This document shows positions 1 to 8,538 of a stretch of DNA of 64,000 bases, one piece after another; position 1 is the first letter of the stretch; each line of letters opens with the position of its first letter. The DNA comes from Acidobacteriota bacterium (GTDB lineage: Bacteria > Acidobacteriota > Terriglobia > Terriglobales > Acidobacteriaceae): positions 1-64,000 of the forward strand of contig JAJYVF010000031.1 of assembly GCA_021792135.1 (NCBI GenBank). The letters run 5' to 3'. The position numbers and the translations under genes are program-made. The notes beneath the pieces were generated by a model. It was given only the letters and a program-made list of their open reading frames with translations, was not told the DNA's origin and did no database searches.

Positions 1-16
1 GCATGAGCTGACGTAG

Positions 17-853
17 TTGGTTCACAGAGAATCCTCCTTCTCTGCGAACCAAACTACCCCGGCAGCCGCAAAAGCCGGCTCAGCCGCACGCGGAAGCGTC
101 CGCCGCCGCAGCGGCTTCGTTCAAGTCAGTTATCAAACCGGCATTGCCCAGGATGGCGTCCCCTTCCTCGGATGGGGCACCGCCTTCCTCGATTACGACA
201 ATGATGGCTGGAAAGACATCATGATGATCAACGGGCATGTCTATCCCCAGGTGGACAACTACGACTGGGGAACCACCTTCGCGCAGCGTCCTCTTCTTTA
301 CCATAACCTGCACGGGAAGCGGTTTGTCCTTGTTCCGCCCGTCGAAGGCACAGGCCTGGCCGAGACTTTCCCCGGACGGGGCGCGGCCTTTGGCGATCTG
401 TTCAACGACGGCAGGATCGATGTGGTCATCAATGTGCTCGACGGCCATCCGGTATTGCTGCGCAACGTCAGCAACGACCATCACCACTGGGTAGAGCTCA
501 AGCTGATCGGCGGACCGAAGAGCCCGCGGGATGCCGTAGGCGCCACTGTCTACCTGACCGCCGATGGCATGCGCCAGCGCGGCGATGTGCTCAGCGGCGG
601 CAGTTATATTTCGTCGAACGACCCGCGCGTGCACTTCGGCCTGGGCGATGCCACCACGGTCAGCTCGGTCGAGATTCACTGGCCGAGCGGTAATGTGGAG
701 AAGCTCAGACTGCCGGCCGTCGACCGCATCTTCACGATCGAGGAAGGCAAAGGCATCGTCGGACAGCTCTGCGTCCTGTGCCGGGCAACAGCAGCGGAGC
801 ATGGCCGAGCAGCGAAGCCACATGGCGCCGAGCGAGCTTCGCGGAATCCGTAA
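17..853 (+). pseudogene. 5'-truncated CRTAC1-family (FG-GAP/ASPIC-UnbV) protein
   Basis: The reading frame keeps only the C-terminal half of a CRTAC1-type exported protein. A calcium-binding FG-GAP-like segment (DYDNDG, then NGHVYPQ) is followed by a second repeat and an ASPIC/UnbV domain ending in the usual IHWPSG and FTIEEGKG motifs. Family members are normally 500-600 residues, while about 240 homologous residues remain here. The first 33 or so residues are low-complexity and do not resemble the family, and an in-frame TAG lies at 14-16. The frame is therefore a remnant, or a gene cut by rearrangement, rather than a complete gene. The last 35 residues after the ASPIC domain also look like read-through. 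No signal peptide survives. Confidence 0.6.
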
Positions 854-870
854 GGAATGGAGCGGCTGAC

Positions 871-1698
871 GTGCTGATCGATGCGCATCACCACCTCTGG
901 GAATACAACGATCGCGATTACGGCTGGATGAGCGGGGAAATGACCGCGCTCCGCCGCAACTTCCTCGTGGCGGATCTCGCTCAGGTGATGCGCGAATCCG
1001 ATGTGGAGGGAACCGTCGCAGTACAGGCCCGGCAGACGATCGAGGAGACTGAAGTGCTGCTGGACCTCGTGTCGCAGAACGACTTCCTGCTCGGCGTGGT
1101 GGGCTGGGTTCCGCTCATCGATCCCCAGGTGGCGCGCGATCTGGAGCGACTCGTCAACAGTCCGAAGCTGAAGGGCGTGCGGCATGTCCTGCATGACGAA
1201 GCGGATGACTTCTACATGCTCCGCGAGGATTTCAACCGCGGCGTGAGCCTGCTCCGGGGCTTTGGGCTGGCGTACGACATTCTGATTTTCGAGCGTCACC
1301 TGCCCCAGACCCTCCAGTTCGTGGACCGGCACCCGGAACAGCTCTTCGTCGTCGATCACATCGCCAAGCCGCGCATCCGGCAAGGCGTCCTGTCGCCCTG
1401 GAAAGAAAACATCTCTGAGCTGGCGAAGCGGCGCAACGTGTATTGCAAGGTTTCCGGCATGGCAACCGAAGCGGACTGGCACCGCTGGACCCCGGAGCAG
1501 CTCAGGCCGTATTTCGATGCGGTGCTGGCGGCGTTCGGGCCGAAGCGTCTCATGTTCGGATCCGACTGGCCGGTGCTGACGCTGGCCGCCAGCTATCCGC
1601 GCTGGGTCGGTACCTTCCGGAGCTTCATCGCTGAGCTTTCGCAGGACGACCAGGAAGAGATCTGCCATCGGACGGCGCGCCGCGCTTACCGTCTGTGA
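871..1698 (+). CDS. Amidohydrolase of the COG3618 (sugar-lactonase-like) family
   Basis: The 275-residue protein is a TIM-barrel metal-dependent hydrolase. It opens with the metal-binding motif DAHHHLW at residues 4-10 and has a second metal site in FGSDWPV near the C-terminus. Close relatives hydrolyse sugar lactones such as L-fucono-1,5-lactone. GTG at 871 is chosen because it directly precedes the conserved first strand and has GGAG at 859-862; the frame is open further upstream but without family similarity. No signal peptide is seen, so it is probably cytoplasmic. The substrate cannot be read from the sequence. A second, exported relative lies at 56961. Confidence 0.75.
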   Translation: MLIDAHHHLWEYNDRDYGWMSGEMTALRRNFLVADLAQVMRESDVEGTVAVQARQTIEETEVLLDLVSQNDFLLGVVGWVPLIDPQVARDLERLVNSPKLKGVRHVLHDEADDFYMLREDFNRGVSLLRGFGLAYDILIFERHLPQTLQFVDRHPEQLFVVDHIAKPRIRQGVLSPWKENISELAKRRNVYCKVSGMATEADWHRWTPEQLRPYFDAVLAAFGPKRLMFGSDWPVLTLAASYPRWVGTFRSFIAELSQDDQEEICHRTARRAYRL

Positions 1699-1908
1699 AG
1701 GCTGAGGCAGCATCGGCAGGAACAGCCACTGCGGTTTCCGGGGACAGTTCGCGGGGCGTGGGTTCAGGCAATGCAGCAAACCCGCCGCCGGTGTGCAATC
1801 GAAAAGTGGAGAGGTCCGCCAGACGGCGGAGTTGCGCGGATGCCGATGGGGGCGGCATGGCTGTTTCCTTTCCAGGCCCGCAAAGCGCGGCGGCGAGCGC
1901 CGCCCCGG

Positions 1909-3180
1909 TCAGGAAGCCAGACGCAGTGGTTCGACCCTTTGCCGCACCCGGGTGATGACGAACCCGCTGTTGGGCAGGGTCGGGATGCGCGACAGATCGA
2001 TCCGCAGGTCCTGCGCCGGCAGGCTGAAGCTCATCTCGTTCACCATCAGCCGCACGATGGTCCGCATCACGTCCACCGTCATCCACTCGCCGGGGCAGCG
2101 GTGGGTGAAGCGCCGATTCCCCGCGCCGTGGGAAACAGGATCCAGGGGCGCGATTTGCCGGTTGAGGAATCGTTCCGGGCGAAACTCATCCGGCTTCTCC
2201 CACAGCCGAGGGTCATGATTGGTCCCATAGAGATCGAACAGCACCCACTCTCCCTGGCGAAAATGGTGGTTGCGCCAGGTGAACTCCGTCAGCACGCGGC
2301 CGCCAAGGGCGGGGATGAAGGGGTAAAACCGCCGGACCTCGTTTACAAAGGCTTCCAGGTCTTCATCGCTCGCCTCCACTCTGGCGCGCCACGGAGGGTA
2401 CCCGAGCAGGGCCAGCCCCGCAAATGCCACGTACCGGGCAATGGCCGCCGCGGGCCGCAGCACGTTGAGCAGCTCGACCGCGGCGGATTGCAGGTCCATC
2501 AGCCGCCCCTTCCGGTCGCGGAAGGAAAGAATGCGATCGGCGGGGCTGCCTGCCGGGACCGCCCGCCGGCCGCTTCGGATAGCGCGGATTAGTTGCCGCA
2601 TCCACAGTTCGGACCTCAATCGCATCCGGTGCCCGCGCAGACTGCGAACGCCCAGAGAGCCGATGCCCTCCACCATCGCCTCGAATTCCTCGGCTCTCTC
2701 CCGGACCTCGGCCTCGCTCAGGTGCAGGCCGGACCACTCGCAGATGGCGGCGCTCAGCGGAATATGGGCTTCACTGAAGAGCGATACTCGGTCCATGCGC
2801 TCCCACCGTCGTACCGCCGCCCTCCAGTGGCGCGTCGTGAGTTCCGACATCCGCTCCAGCGCCTCCGGCGACATCATCGCCAGGAACATCTCTTTCCTCC
2901 GCCGATGGTCTTCATCGTCGCTGGTCAACACGCTCCCGGCGCCGCCCCGGATGAAAGACAGGATCGCCTGCGGCATAGCGTCCCGCCGGGTAAAGCGGCC
3001 CGGAAAACAGAACTGCGCGGCGGCCTCACCGCCCATCATGCAGATGACTCTTTTCAGCATCAGCCGGGTTGCGAAAACGTCGGTACCCAGCCGCCGGCAG
3101 CGGTTGGAGATGAAGCAGTAGCCCTCCGCGCGCAGCAGAGCCAGGGTGCTGTCCAGGGAGCGGTCCTCGGGGATACCCAT
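1909..3180 (-). CDS. CYP152-type cytochrome P450 fatty-acid peroxygenase
   Basis: The 423-residue protein aligns from memory along its whole length with the Bacillus BS-beta/CYP152 peroxygenases (417 residues). It shares the start (IPEDRSLD), ICMMGGEAA, the helix-K EVRRFYP, and LYGTNHDPRLWEKPDEFRPERF. The heme-ligand loop HRCPGEW places Cys at residue 362. The family hallmark Arg-Pro pair, which binds the fatty-acid carboxylate next to the heme, is present in NVLRPAAA (residues 242-243). Such enzymes use hydrogen peroxide to alpha- or beta-hydroxylate, or decarboxylate, fatty acids and need no redox partner; none is encoded nearby. ATG at 3180 is preferred over a longer frame to 3273 because it matches the family N-terminus. 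Confidence 0.88.
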   Translation of the reverse strand: MGIPEDRSLDSTLALLRAEGYCFISNRCRRLGTDVFATRLMLKRVICMMGGEAAAQFCFPGRFTRRDAMPQAILSFIRGGAGSVLTSDDEDHRRRKEMFLAMMSPEALERMSELTTRHWRAAVRRWERMDRVSLFSEAHIPLSAAICEWSGLHLSEAEVRERAEEFEAMVEGIGSLGVRSLRGHRMRLRSELWMRQLIRAIRSGRRAVPAGSPADRILSFRDRKGRLMDLQSAAVELLNVLRPAAAIARYVAFAGLALLGYPPWRARVEASDEDLEAFVNEVRRFYPFIPALGGRVLTEFTWRNHHFRQGEWVLFDLYGTNHDPRLWEKPDEFRPERFLNRQIAPLDPVSHGAGNRRFTHRCPGEWMTVDVMRTIVRLMVNEMSFSLPAQDLRIDLSRIPTLPNSGFVITRVRQRVEPLRLAS

Positions 3181-3306
3181 GTACTCTGTGATGCCGCTGG
3201 TACGGGATGCGCAGGTGCGCCCCGCCGGGCCACCGGTTACCTGGGTAAGAGGACGGCTCGCTGAATTTCCCATTAGGATGAGGGGCCCCCCCGGCGTCGG
3301 AGATGG

Positions 3307-4599
3307 ATGTACCTGCGTCTGGGTAGGATGCTGCTCCGGGGGATTTGGGCCGCCCCGCCCTGCCCGGTTTCAAAGCGCAGGTTGCAGCCTCGCATCCCGG
3401 CCGCGTCCGGCGTTGACGCCGGCGCGCTTTCCTGCTCTGCTGGCCCTGTGCATCCTCTGCGCCTCATTGCCGGTATCGCCTGCCTGGTCTACGCGCTGCT
3501 CGATGCTTTCGAAACCGTCATCCTCCCGCGCCGGGCAACGGGGCGCTTTCAGCTCACGCGCCTCTTTTACCGCGCGACGTGGAGTCCCTGGGCCTTGGCC
3601 GCCAGGCATGTCCGCAATGCGCGCAAGCGCGAGACCCTGCTCAGCTTCTACGGACCGCTGTCGCTCGTCTTTCTTATCGGAGCCTGGGCCATCGCGCTGA
3701 TCTTCGGGTTCGGGCTCGTCTACTTCGCCTTTCCCTCGGCCTTCCTCGACCAGCACGGGGCAGGGCATCCGGCCCTCTCCGACCTCTATGTCAGCGGCAC
3801 CACCATCTTCACCCTCGGCCTCGGCGATGTCATCCCGCACGGCGTGTGGATCCGCGTTCTGGTTGTGGCGGAAGCCGGTATCGGGCTGGGGTTTGTCGCG
3901 CTGGTCATCGGATATTTCCCCGTCCTCTATGGCGCGTTCTCGCGCCGCGAGGTCAGCATCTCGCTCCTCGATGCCCGCGCCGGATCGCCGCCAACGGCCT
4001 TCGAACTCATCCGCCGCCACTCCTTCGAAGGCGGCGGTGCGGCGCTCATCGTCCTGCTCGAAGAGTGGGAACGCTGGTCCGCCGAGCTGCTGGAGAGCCA
4101 TATCTCTTATCCGCTGCTCTGCCTCTTTCGCTCCCAGCACACCAGCCAGAGCTGGCTCAGCGCCCTCACCGCCATCCTGGATACCTGCGCTCTGCTCATC
4201 GCCGGCGTGCAGGAAAACAGCGCGCGCCAGGCGCAGCTGACCTTTTCCATGGCCCGCCATGCTCTGGTCGATCTGTCCCAGATCTGGTCCCTTCAGCCAG
4301 CCGGCGGCTCCGCCGACCGCCTCCCGCCGGAAGCCCTCCGCACCGTCTGCGATCGGCTTTGCCAGGCCGGTGTGCGCGTCTGCCGCGACGAGCAGTCGGG
4401 CGCGCGCCTCGCCGAAATGCGGGGGTTATACGAAGGTTACGCCCAGGCGCTCAGCCGGTACCTCGCCATGCCCCTGCCGCCCTTCTTTCTCGAGCACCCA
4501 AAGAAGGACAACTGGCTCTCCGTCGCCCGCGTCCGCGCCGAGGCGGAAGCCGGCGGTTCTCTGCTCCACGACAGCGACGAGCACGGCCACATATTCTAA
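3307..4599 (+). CDS. Ion-channel domain membrane protein (two-TM potassium-channel-like)
   Basis: The protein has a hydrophobic helix near residues 52-68, another near 115-140, a pore loop with SGTTIFTLGLGD at 163-174, and a third helix near 185-210. This matches the bacterial two-transmembrane ion-channel domain. The filter reads TLGLGD instead of the usual TVGYGD. The roughly 220-residue C-terminal region is soluble, partly helical and not recognised. The N-terminus is uncertain: the first 47 residues of the longest frame look non-coding, and a GTG at 3448 would give 383 residues but lacks a clear ribosome-binding site. The gene is divergent from the P450 gene, with a short shared upstream region. 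Confidence 0.7.
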   Translation: MYLRLGRMLLRGIWAAPPCPVSKRRLQPRIPAASGVDAGALSCSAGPVHPLRLIAGIACLVYALLDAFETVILPRRATGRFQLTRLFYRATWSPWALAARHVRNARKRETLLSFYGPLSLVFLIGAWAIALIFGFGLVYFAFPSAFLDQHGAGHPALSDLYVSGTTIFTLGLGDVIPHGVWIRVLVVAEAGIGLGFVALVIGYFPVLYGAFSRREVSISLLDARAGSPPTAFELIRRHSFEGGGAALIVLLEEWERWSAELLESHISYPLLCLFRSQHTSQSWLSALTAILDTCALLIAGVQENSARQAQLTFSMARHALVDLSQIWSLQPAGGSADRLPPEALRTVCDRLCQAGVRVCRDEQSGARLAEMRGLYEGYAQALSRYLAMPLPPFFLEHPKKDNWLSVARVRAEAEAGGSLLHDSDEHGHIF

Positions 4600-4668
4600 G
4601 TACCGGCAATCACCTGGCCTGGATCAGTCATCACCTTACCAAAGTCACATTTTCCGGTGAGTAAGCCC

Positions 4669-4690
4669 CTTTCCGGCAAAGCCGGAAAAG
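4669..4690. repeat. Perfect inverted repeat after the channel gene
   Basis: TTTCCGGC (4670-4677) and GCCGGAAA (4681-4688) form an 8-bp stem with a three-base loop, 70 bases after the channel stop. No T-run follows on the + strand, so it is a weak terminator at best. Confidence 0.35.
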
Positions 4691-4755
4691 CCTCGGGATT
4701 CGTGCATGTTGCATCCTGAAAGTTGATAAATAGTTAATAACAAATCGATGCAGAC

Positions 4756-4831
4756 ATTACACCGGCGGGCTTGAATCCGTGTAATCCGGAGCGGAACTTT
4801 CTTGACACCCGCGTTTCCGGGTGCTACATAT
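4756..4831 (+). promoter_or_regulatory. Candidate promoter and operator of the TonB receptor gene
   Basis: A perfect inverted repeat ATTACAC (4756-4762)/GTGTAAT (4779-4785), separated by 16 bases, stands just upstream of a consensus -35 TTGACA (4802-4807). A weak -10, TACATA, follows after 17 bases (4825-4830). The surrounding 200 bases are AT-richer than the coding DNA. The palindrome is placed where an activator or repressor would act. This is a reading of motifs only. Confidence 0.45.
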
Positions 4832-4954
4832 CTTCCGCGTCCTGGTGCGGGCAGCGAGGCGTCAGATAAAACTATTTACTGGCCGTTTAAATAAAGAATG
4901 ACTCCCTCCGGCCGCTCGCACGGCAATGGCACAGGATCGCAGGGAGGTTGTTCA

Positions 4955-7900
4955 GTGACCCAATGGAAGCGAGCAGTTTGCCTGCTCACATTCCTCCTGT
5001 TCGCGGTGTTTTTTGCCGCCGCTCAGGAGAATGCAGAGCTGACCGGCGCTGTGACGGACCCAAGCGGCGCTGTTGTACCCAATGCAAAGGTAACCGTTAC
5101 CAACAACGCGACCGGTGAAGTTCGAACCACCGCCACCAACGGCGCAGGGCTGTACGATTTGCCGGCCCTGAGCAACGGAACCTATTCGCTGAAGGTGGAT
5201 GCCCCCGGCTTCAGCATCTACCAGAAAACCGGCATCGTCATGAACGTGGCCGCCACGGTCAGGGAGGATGTTTCCCTGGTGGTCGGCGGCGCCAACCAGA
5301 CGGTGACCGTCCAGGCCAATGCGCTGCACCTGCAGACGGAAACCAACGAAGTCAGCAATCTGATCTCCGGACGACAGCTCAACCAGATCGCCACCAACGG
5401 GCGCAACATGGTTTCTCTCACCACACTCGGCACGGGCGTTTCCGCCAACATTCCCGCCTTTGAGGGAGTCACGGCACAGGGCAGCAACTTCACCATCAGC
5501 TTCAACGGCATGCGTCCCGGCCATAACAACTGGCTCATCGACGGCGGCGAAGTCTACGACCGCGGCAGCGGCGGCAAGGCAGACGTCATGGTTTCGCCCG
5601 ACGCCCTGGCCGAGTTCCAGACGCTCGACAGCAACTACGCTCCCGACTACGGCATCAGCTCGGGCGGCACGATCGTCATGGTGCTCAAGTCCGGCACCAG
5701 GCAGTTCCATGGCGGCCTGTGGGAGTTCAATCGCAACGACGCTTTCGACGCCAACACCTACTTCGCGAAGCTCGCCAATCAGGCCAAGCCGGAACTGCGC
5801 CTGAACATCTACGGCGGTGATATAGGGGGTCCGCTGTTCATTCCCGGAATCTACCCCAAGGACAAGAGCAGGACCTTCTTCTTCTGGACCGAGGAATGGC
5901 GCAAGTACATCCAGGGCGCCAATCCCAGCTTCGTGAATGCCGTTCCCTCCTATGACATTCCCACCGCCGGAGCCGCTCTGAAATACATCGTGCCGCCCGG
6001 CTTCACGGAAAGCCCGAACCCGGGCGTGTGCGCAGGGAATGTGGCTCCGTGCGTGCCGGCCACCAGCGATCCGGCGAAACTCGAGCTCTACGCCCAGGAT
6101 GGTCTGACCGCCGGCCAGCCTTTTCCAGGCGGCGTGATTCCGGCCAACCTCATCGATCCCAACGCAATCCTGTTCATGAAGACGGGCGCGATCCCGGCGG
6201 CGAATACCACAGCCGCCAACGGGGCACCGCAGTTTACGTCCTCGCCTCGGCAGCCGACCTACGTGCGGGAAGATGTGGTGCGCATCGATCACGACATCAC
6301 CGACCGCCTGCACCTGATGGGCCACTGGATCCACGATCAGATGTCGCAGACCTACTACCCGGATATGTGGAGCAACGACAGCTATCCGACCACCGGCGAC
6401 GTCTTCGGCAATCCGACCTGGGGCTCGGTGATCAAGCTGACCCAGACCATCTCCCCGACGCTGCTCAACGAAACCTCGTTCAACGTCAACGGCAACACTA
6501 TCAGCATCACGCCGGTCGGCATCTATGCTCAGCCCTCCGGATGGAGCCAGACCGGGTACTTCCCGGCTGCCAACAACCTCCTCAGCCGCATGCCGTCCGT
6601 CGACCTGGGCGCGCCCTACGGCACCAACTGGACCATCAACTACTGGCCGTGGCGCAACGCTTTCCTCGACTACGAGCCGCGCGACGACATTTCGTGGACG
6701 AAGGGCAACCACGTGCTCAAGTTCGGCTTTTCGTACATGCGCGCCGACAAGAACCAGCAGCAGCAGGCCGACACGCAGGGCGATTACACCTTCGGCACCG
6801 ACTTCTCCGGAGATTCCTACCTGAACTTCCTCCTGGGCTTTGCCGACAGCTTCCAGCAGCTCCAGAGCATGGACATGTTCCACTGGCTGAACAATACCTA
6901 CTCGTTCTACGGGATGGACAACTGGCACCTGTTGCCGCGGCTGACCCTCAATCTGGGACTGCGCTATGACGGGTTACCGCACGTCTATGAGAAGTTCAAC
7001 CGGACCGCGAATTTTGTAGCCGCCGATTACAATCCCGCACTGGCTGCGGCCTTCAACTCGGATGGCAGCCTCAACTCCTCCGGGCCGGGTTTTGCCAACC
7101 CCCTGAATGGGCCTGCTTCTTTCTATCTCAACGGCATCCAGCGCCCGGGAGTGAATGGCTTCCCGCGCGGGCTGGTCAAGAACGACTACTTTACCTGGCA
7201 GCCGCGTCTCGGCTTTGCCTATGACCTGTTTGGCAACGGCAGAACGGTGCTCCGCGGCGGCCTGGGAATCTTCTACGAGCGCGTCCAGGGCAACGACGTT
7301 TACGGGACGGATACCAACCCGCCCTTCGCCTACCAGCCCCGGGCGCAGCAGATCTATTTTTCCAGGCCCAGCGTGAGTGCTCTGACCGGGCAAACTGCTT
7401 CGACACCGGTTTTCCCGGCCAACGTGGGCGTTCTCTCCTACTACTATCCCAATCCCGCCACGGCGCAGTTCAGCTTTGGCGTTCAGCACCAGATCGCGCC
7501 CGCCATCGTGGCGGCCGTCCAGTACGTTGGATCGAATGGATGGAATCAGAACGATCAGCGCATGATCAACACCCTGCCGCTCGGCGCTGTTGCCAATCGT
7601 GAAGCGGTCAGCAAAGGAGCCAACGCGAACCCCTACAGGATCTTCCCGGGTTACAGCACCATGACCCAGGACGAGAATGCCAGCAACTTCAACTACAACT
7701 CGCTGCAGACGGCCCTGCGTATGGAAAACAAGCATGGACTGACCCTGCAGCTGGCCTACACCTGGGCGCACGAGATCGACATCGAAAGCGACGATCTCGC
7801 GGGCGACGTCAGTGATCCCTTCAACCTGAAGTACGACCGCGCCTCGGGCACGCTCGACCGGCGCAACATCTTCAACGCCAACTACGTCTACAACCTCCCC

Positions 7901-8413
7901 TTCTTCCTGCATTCCAGCAACGCGCTCGAGCGCAGCACGGTAGGCGGCTGGACCATCTCCGGTGTGACCACGGCCGAGAGCGGGTATCCGAACAACGTCA
8001 CCTATTCGACTGACACGCTGGGGCTGGGCGGTGGCACCAACAACCGTCCGGACAAGGTAGCCGCGCTGCAGCTGACCAAAACCCGCGCCCAGTGGTTCAA
8101 CGGCAAGGCCGCCTTCGCCGCTCCGCTTGCTCCATGGAACGGCGGCACCAACCAGGGCTTCGGCACCGCGGGCCGGGATGCTGTGGTCGGTCCTGGCCTC
8201 TTCAACTGGAACCTCAGCATGTTCAAGACGTTCAACCTGACCGCGCATGAAGGACCGCGCTTCGAGCTGCGCGTCGAGTCGTTCAACACCTTCAACCACA
8301 CCGAATTCCAGGGCATCGACACCGGCTTCACCGATGGGAACTTCGGGCAGGTCACGAGCACCTACGCTTACAGTGAACGTGAACTGCAGTTTGGAGGAAA
8401 ATTCCTCTTCTAA
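4955..8413 (+). CDS. Oar-like TonB-dependent outer-membrane receptor
   Basis: The protein has about 1152 residues. It begins with a signal peptide (hydrophobic stretch ending FAAAQ), followed by a carboxypeptidase-regulatory-like beta-sandwich (ELTGAVTDPSGAVVPNAKVTV to about residue 110), a plug domain (about 120-260, LIDGGEVYD and SGGTIVMVLKSGT), and a long beta-barrel that ends in an aromatic residue (GGKFLF), as outer-membrane proteins do. Members of this large acidobacterial family take up oligosaccharides or other bulky ligands with TonB energy; the ligand is not evident. GTG at 4955 is chosen because GGGAGG lies seven bases upstream and the signal peptide follows directly; the frame stays open for 19 more codons upstream. 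It has its own promoter and terminator, so it is probably a single-gene unit. Confidence 0.9.
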   Translation: MTQWKRAVCLLTFLLFAVFFAAAQENAELTGAVTDPSGAVVPNAKVTVTNNATGEVRTTATNGAGLYDLPALSNGTYSLKVDAPGFSIYQKTGIVMNVAATVREDVSLVVGGANQTVTVQANALHLQTETNEVSNLISGRQLNQIATNGRNMVSLTTLGTGVSANIPAFEGVTAQGSNFTISFNGMRPGHNNWLIDGGEVYDRGSGGKADVMVSPDALAEFQTLDSNYAPDYGISSGGTIVMVLKSGTRQFHGGLWEFNRNDAFDANTYFAKLANQAKPELRLNIYGGDIGGPLFIPGIYPKDKSRTFFFWTEEWRKYIQGANPSFVNAVPSYDIPTAGAALKYIVPPGFTESPNPGVCAGNVAPCVPATSDPAKLELYAQDGLTAGQPFPGGVIPANLIDPNAILFMKTGAIPAANTTAANGAPQFTSSPRQPTYVREDVVRIDHDITDRLHLMGHWIHDQMSQTYYPDMWSNDSYPTTGDVFGNPTWGSVIKLTQTISPTLLNETSFNVNGNTISITPVGIYAQPSGWSQTGYFPAANNLLSRMPSVDLGAPYGTNWTINYWPWRNAFLDYEPRDDISWTKGNHVLKFGFSYMRADKNQQQQADTQGDYTFGTDFSGDSYLNFLLGFADSFQQLQSMDMFHWLNNTYSFYGMDNWHLLPRLTLNLGLRYDGLPHVYEKFNRTANFVAADYNPALAAAFNSDGSLNSSGPGFANPLNGPASFYLNGIQRPGVNGFPRGLVKNDYFTWQPRLGFAYDLFGNGRTVLRGGLGIFYERVQGNDVYGTDTNPPFAYQPRAQQIYFSRPSVSALTGQTASTPVFPANVGVLSYYYPNPATAQFSFGVQHQIAPAIVAAVQYVGSNGWNQNDQRMINTLPLGAVANREAVSKGANANPYRIFPGYSTMTQDENASNFNYNSLQTALRMENKHGLTLQLAYTWAHEIDIESDDLAGDVSDPFNLKYDRASGTLDRRNIFNANYVYNLPFFLHSSNALERSTVGGWTISGVTTAESGYPNNVTYSTDTLGLGGGTNNRPDKVAALQLTKTRAQWFNGKAAFAAPLAPWNGGTNQGFGTAGRDAVVGPGLFNWNLSMFKTFNLTAHEGPRFELRVESFNTFNHTEFQGIDTGFTDGNFGQVTSTYAYSERELQFGGKFLF

Positions 8414-8436
8414 CCGGGTTGCAGTGCCCTCGCGGC

Positions 8437-8470
8437 GCAGTGGAGCTTCGGCTCCACTGCGCTTTTTGTT
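8437..8470 (+). terminator. Rho-independent terminator with TTCG loop
   Basis: A perfect 10-bp stem (8437-8446 with 8451-8460) closes on the very stable TTCG tetraloop. Two more flanking pairs extend it, and TTTTTGTT follows. It lies 24 bases after the TonB receptor stop. Confidence 0.85.
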
Positions 8471-8538
8471 GTACGGCGATTTTCGCCCGCCCCCGGGGCG
8501 GAATGGTCTAATAAACGTGAGTTGTAACCGAGGGTTCG

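Noticed and set aside
4952-6928. Minus-strand frame of 658 codons within the TonB receptor gene
   Set aside because: The plus-strand receptor has signal peptide, plug and barrel motifs throughout; the minus frame is a codon-bias shadow.
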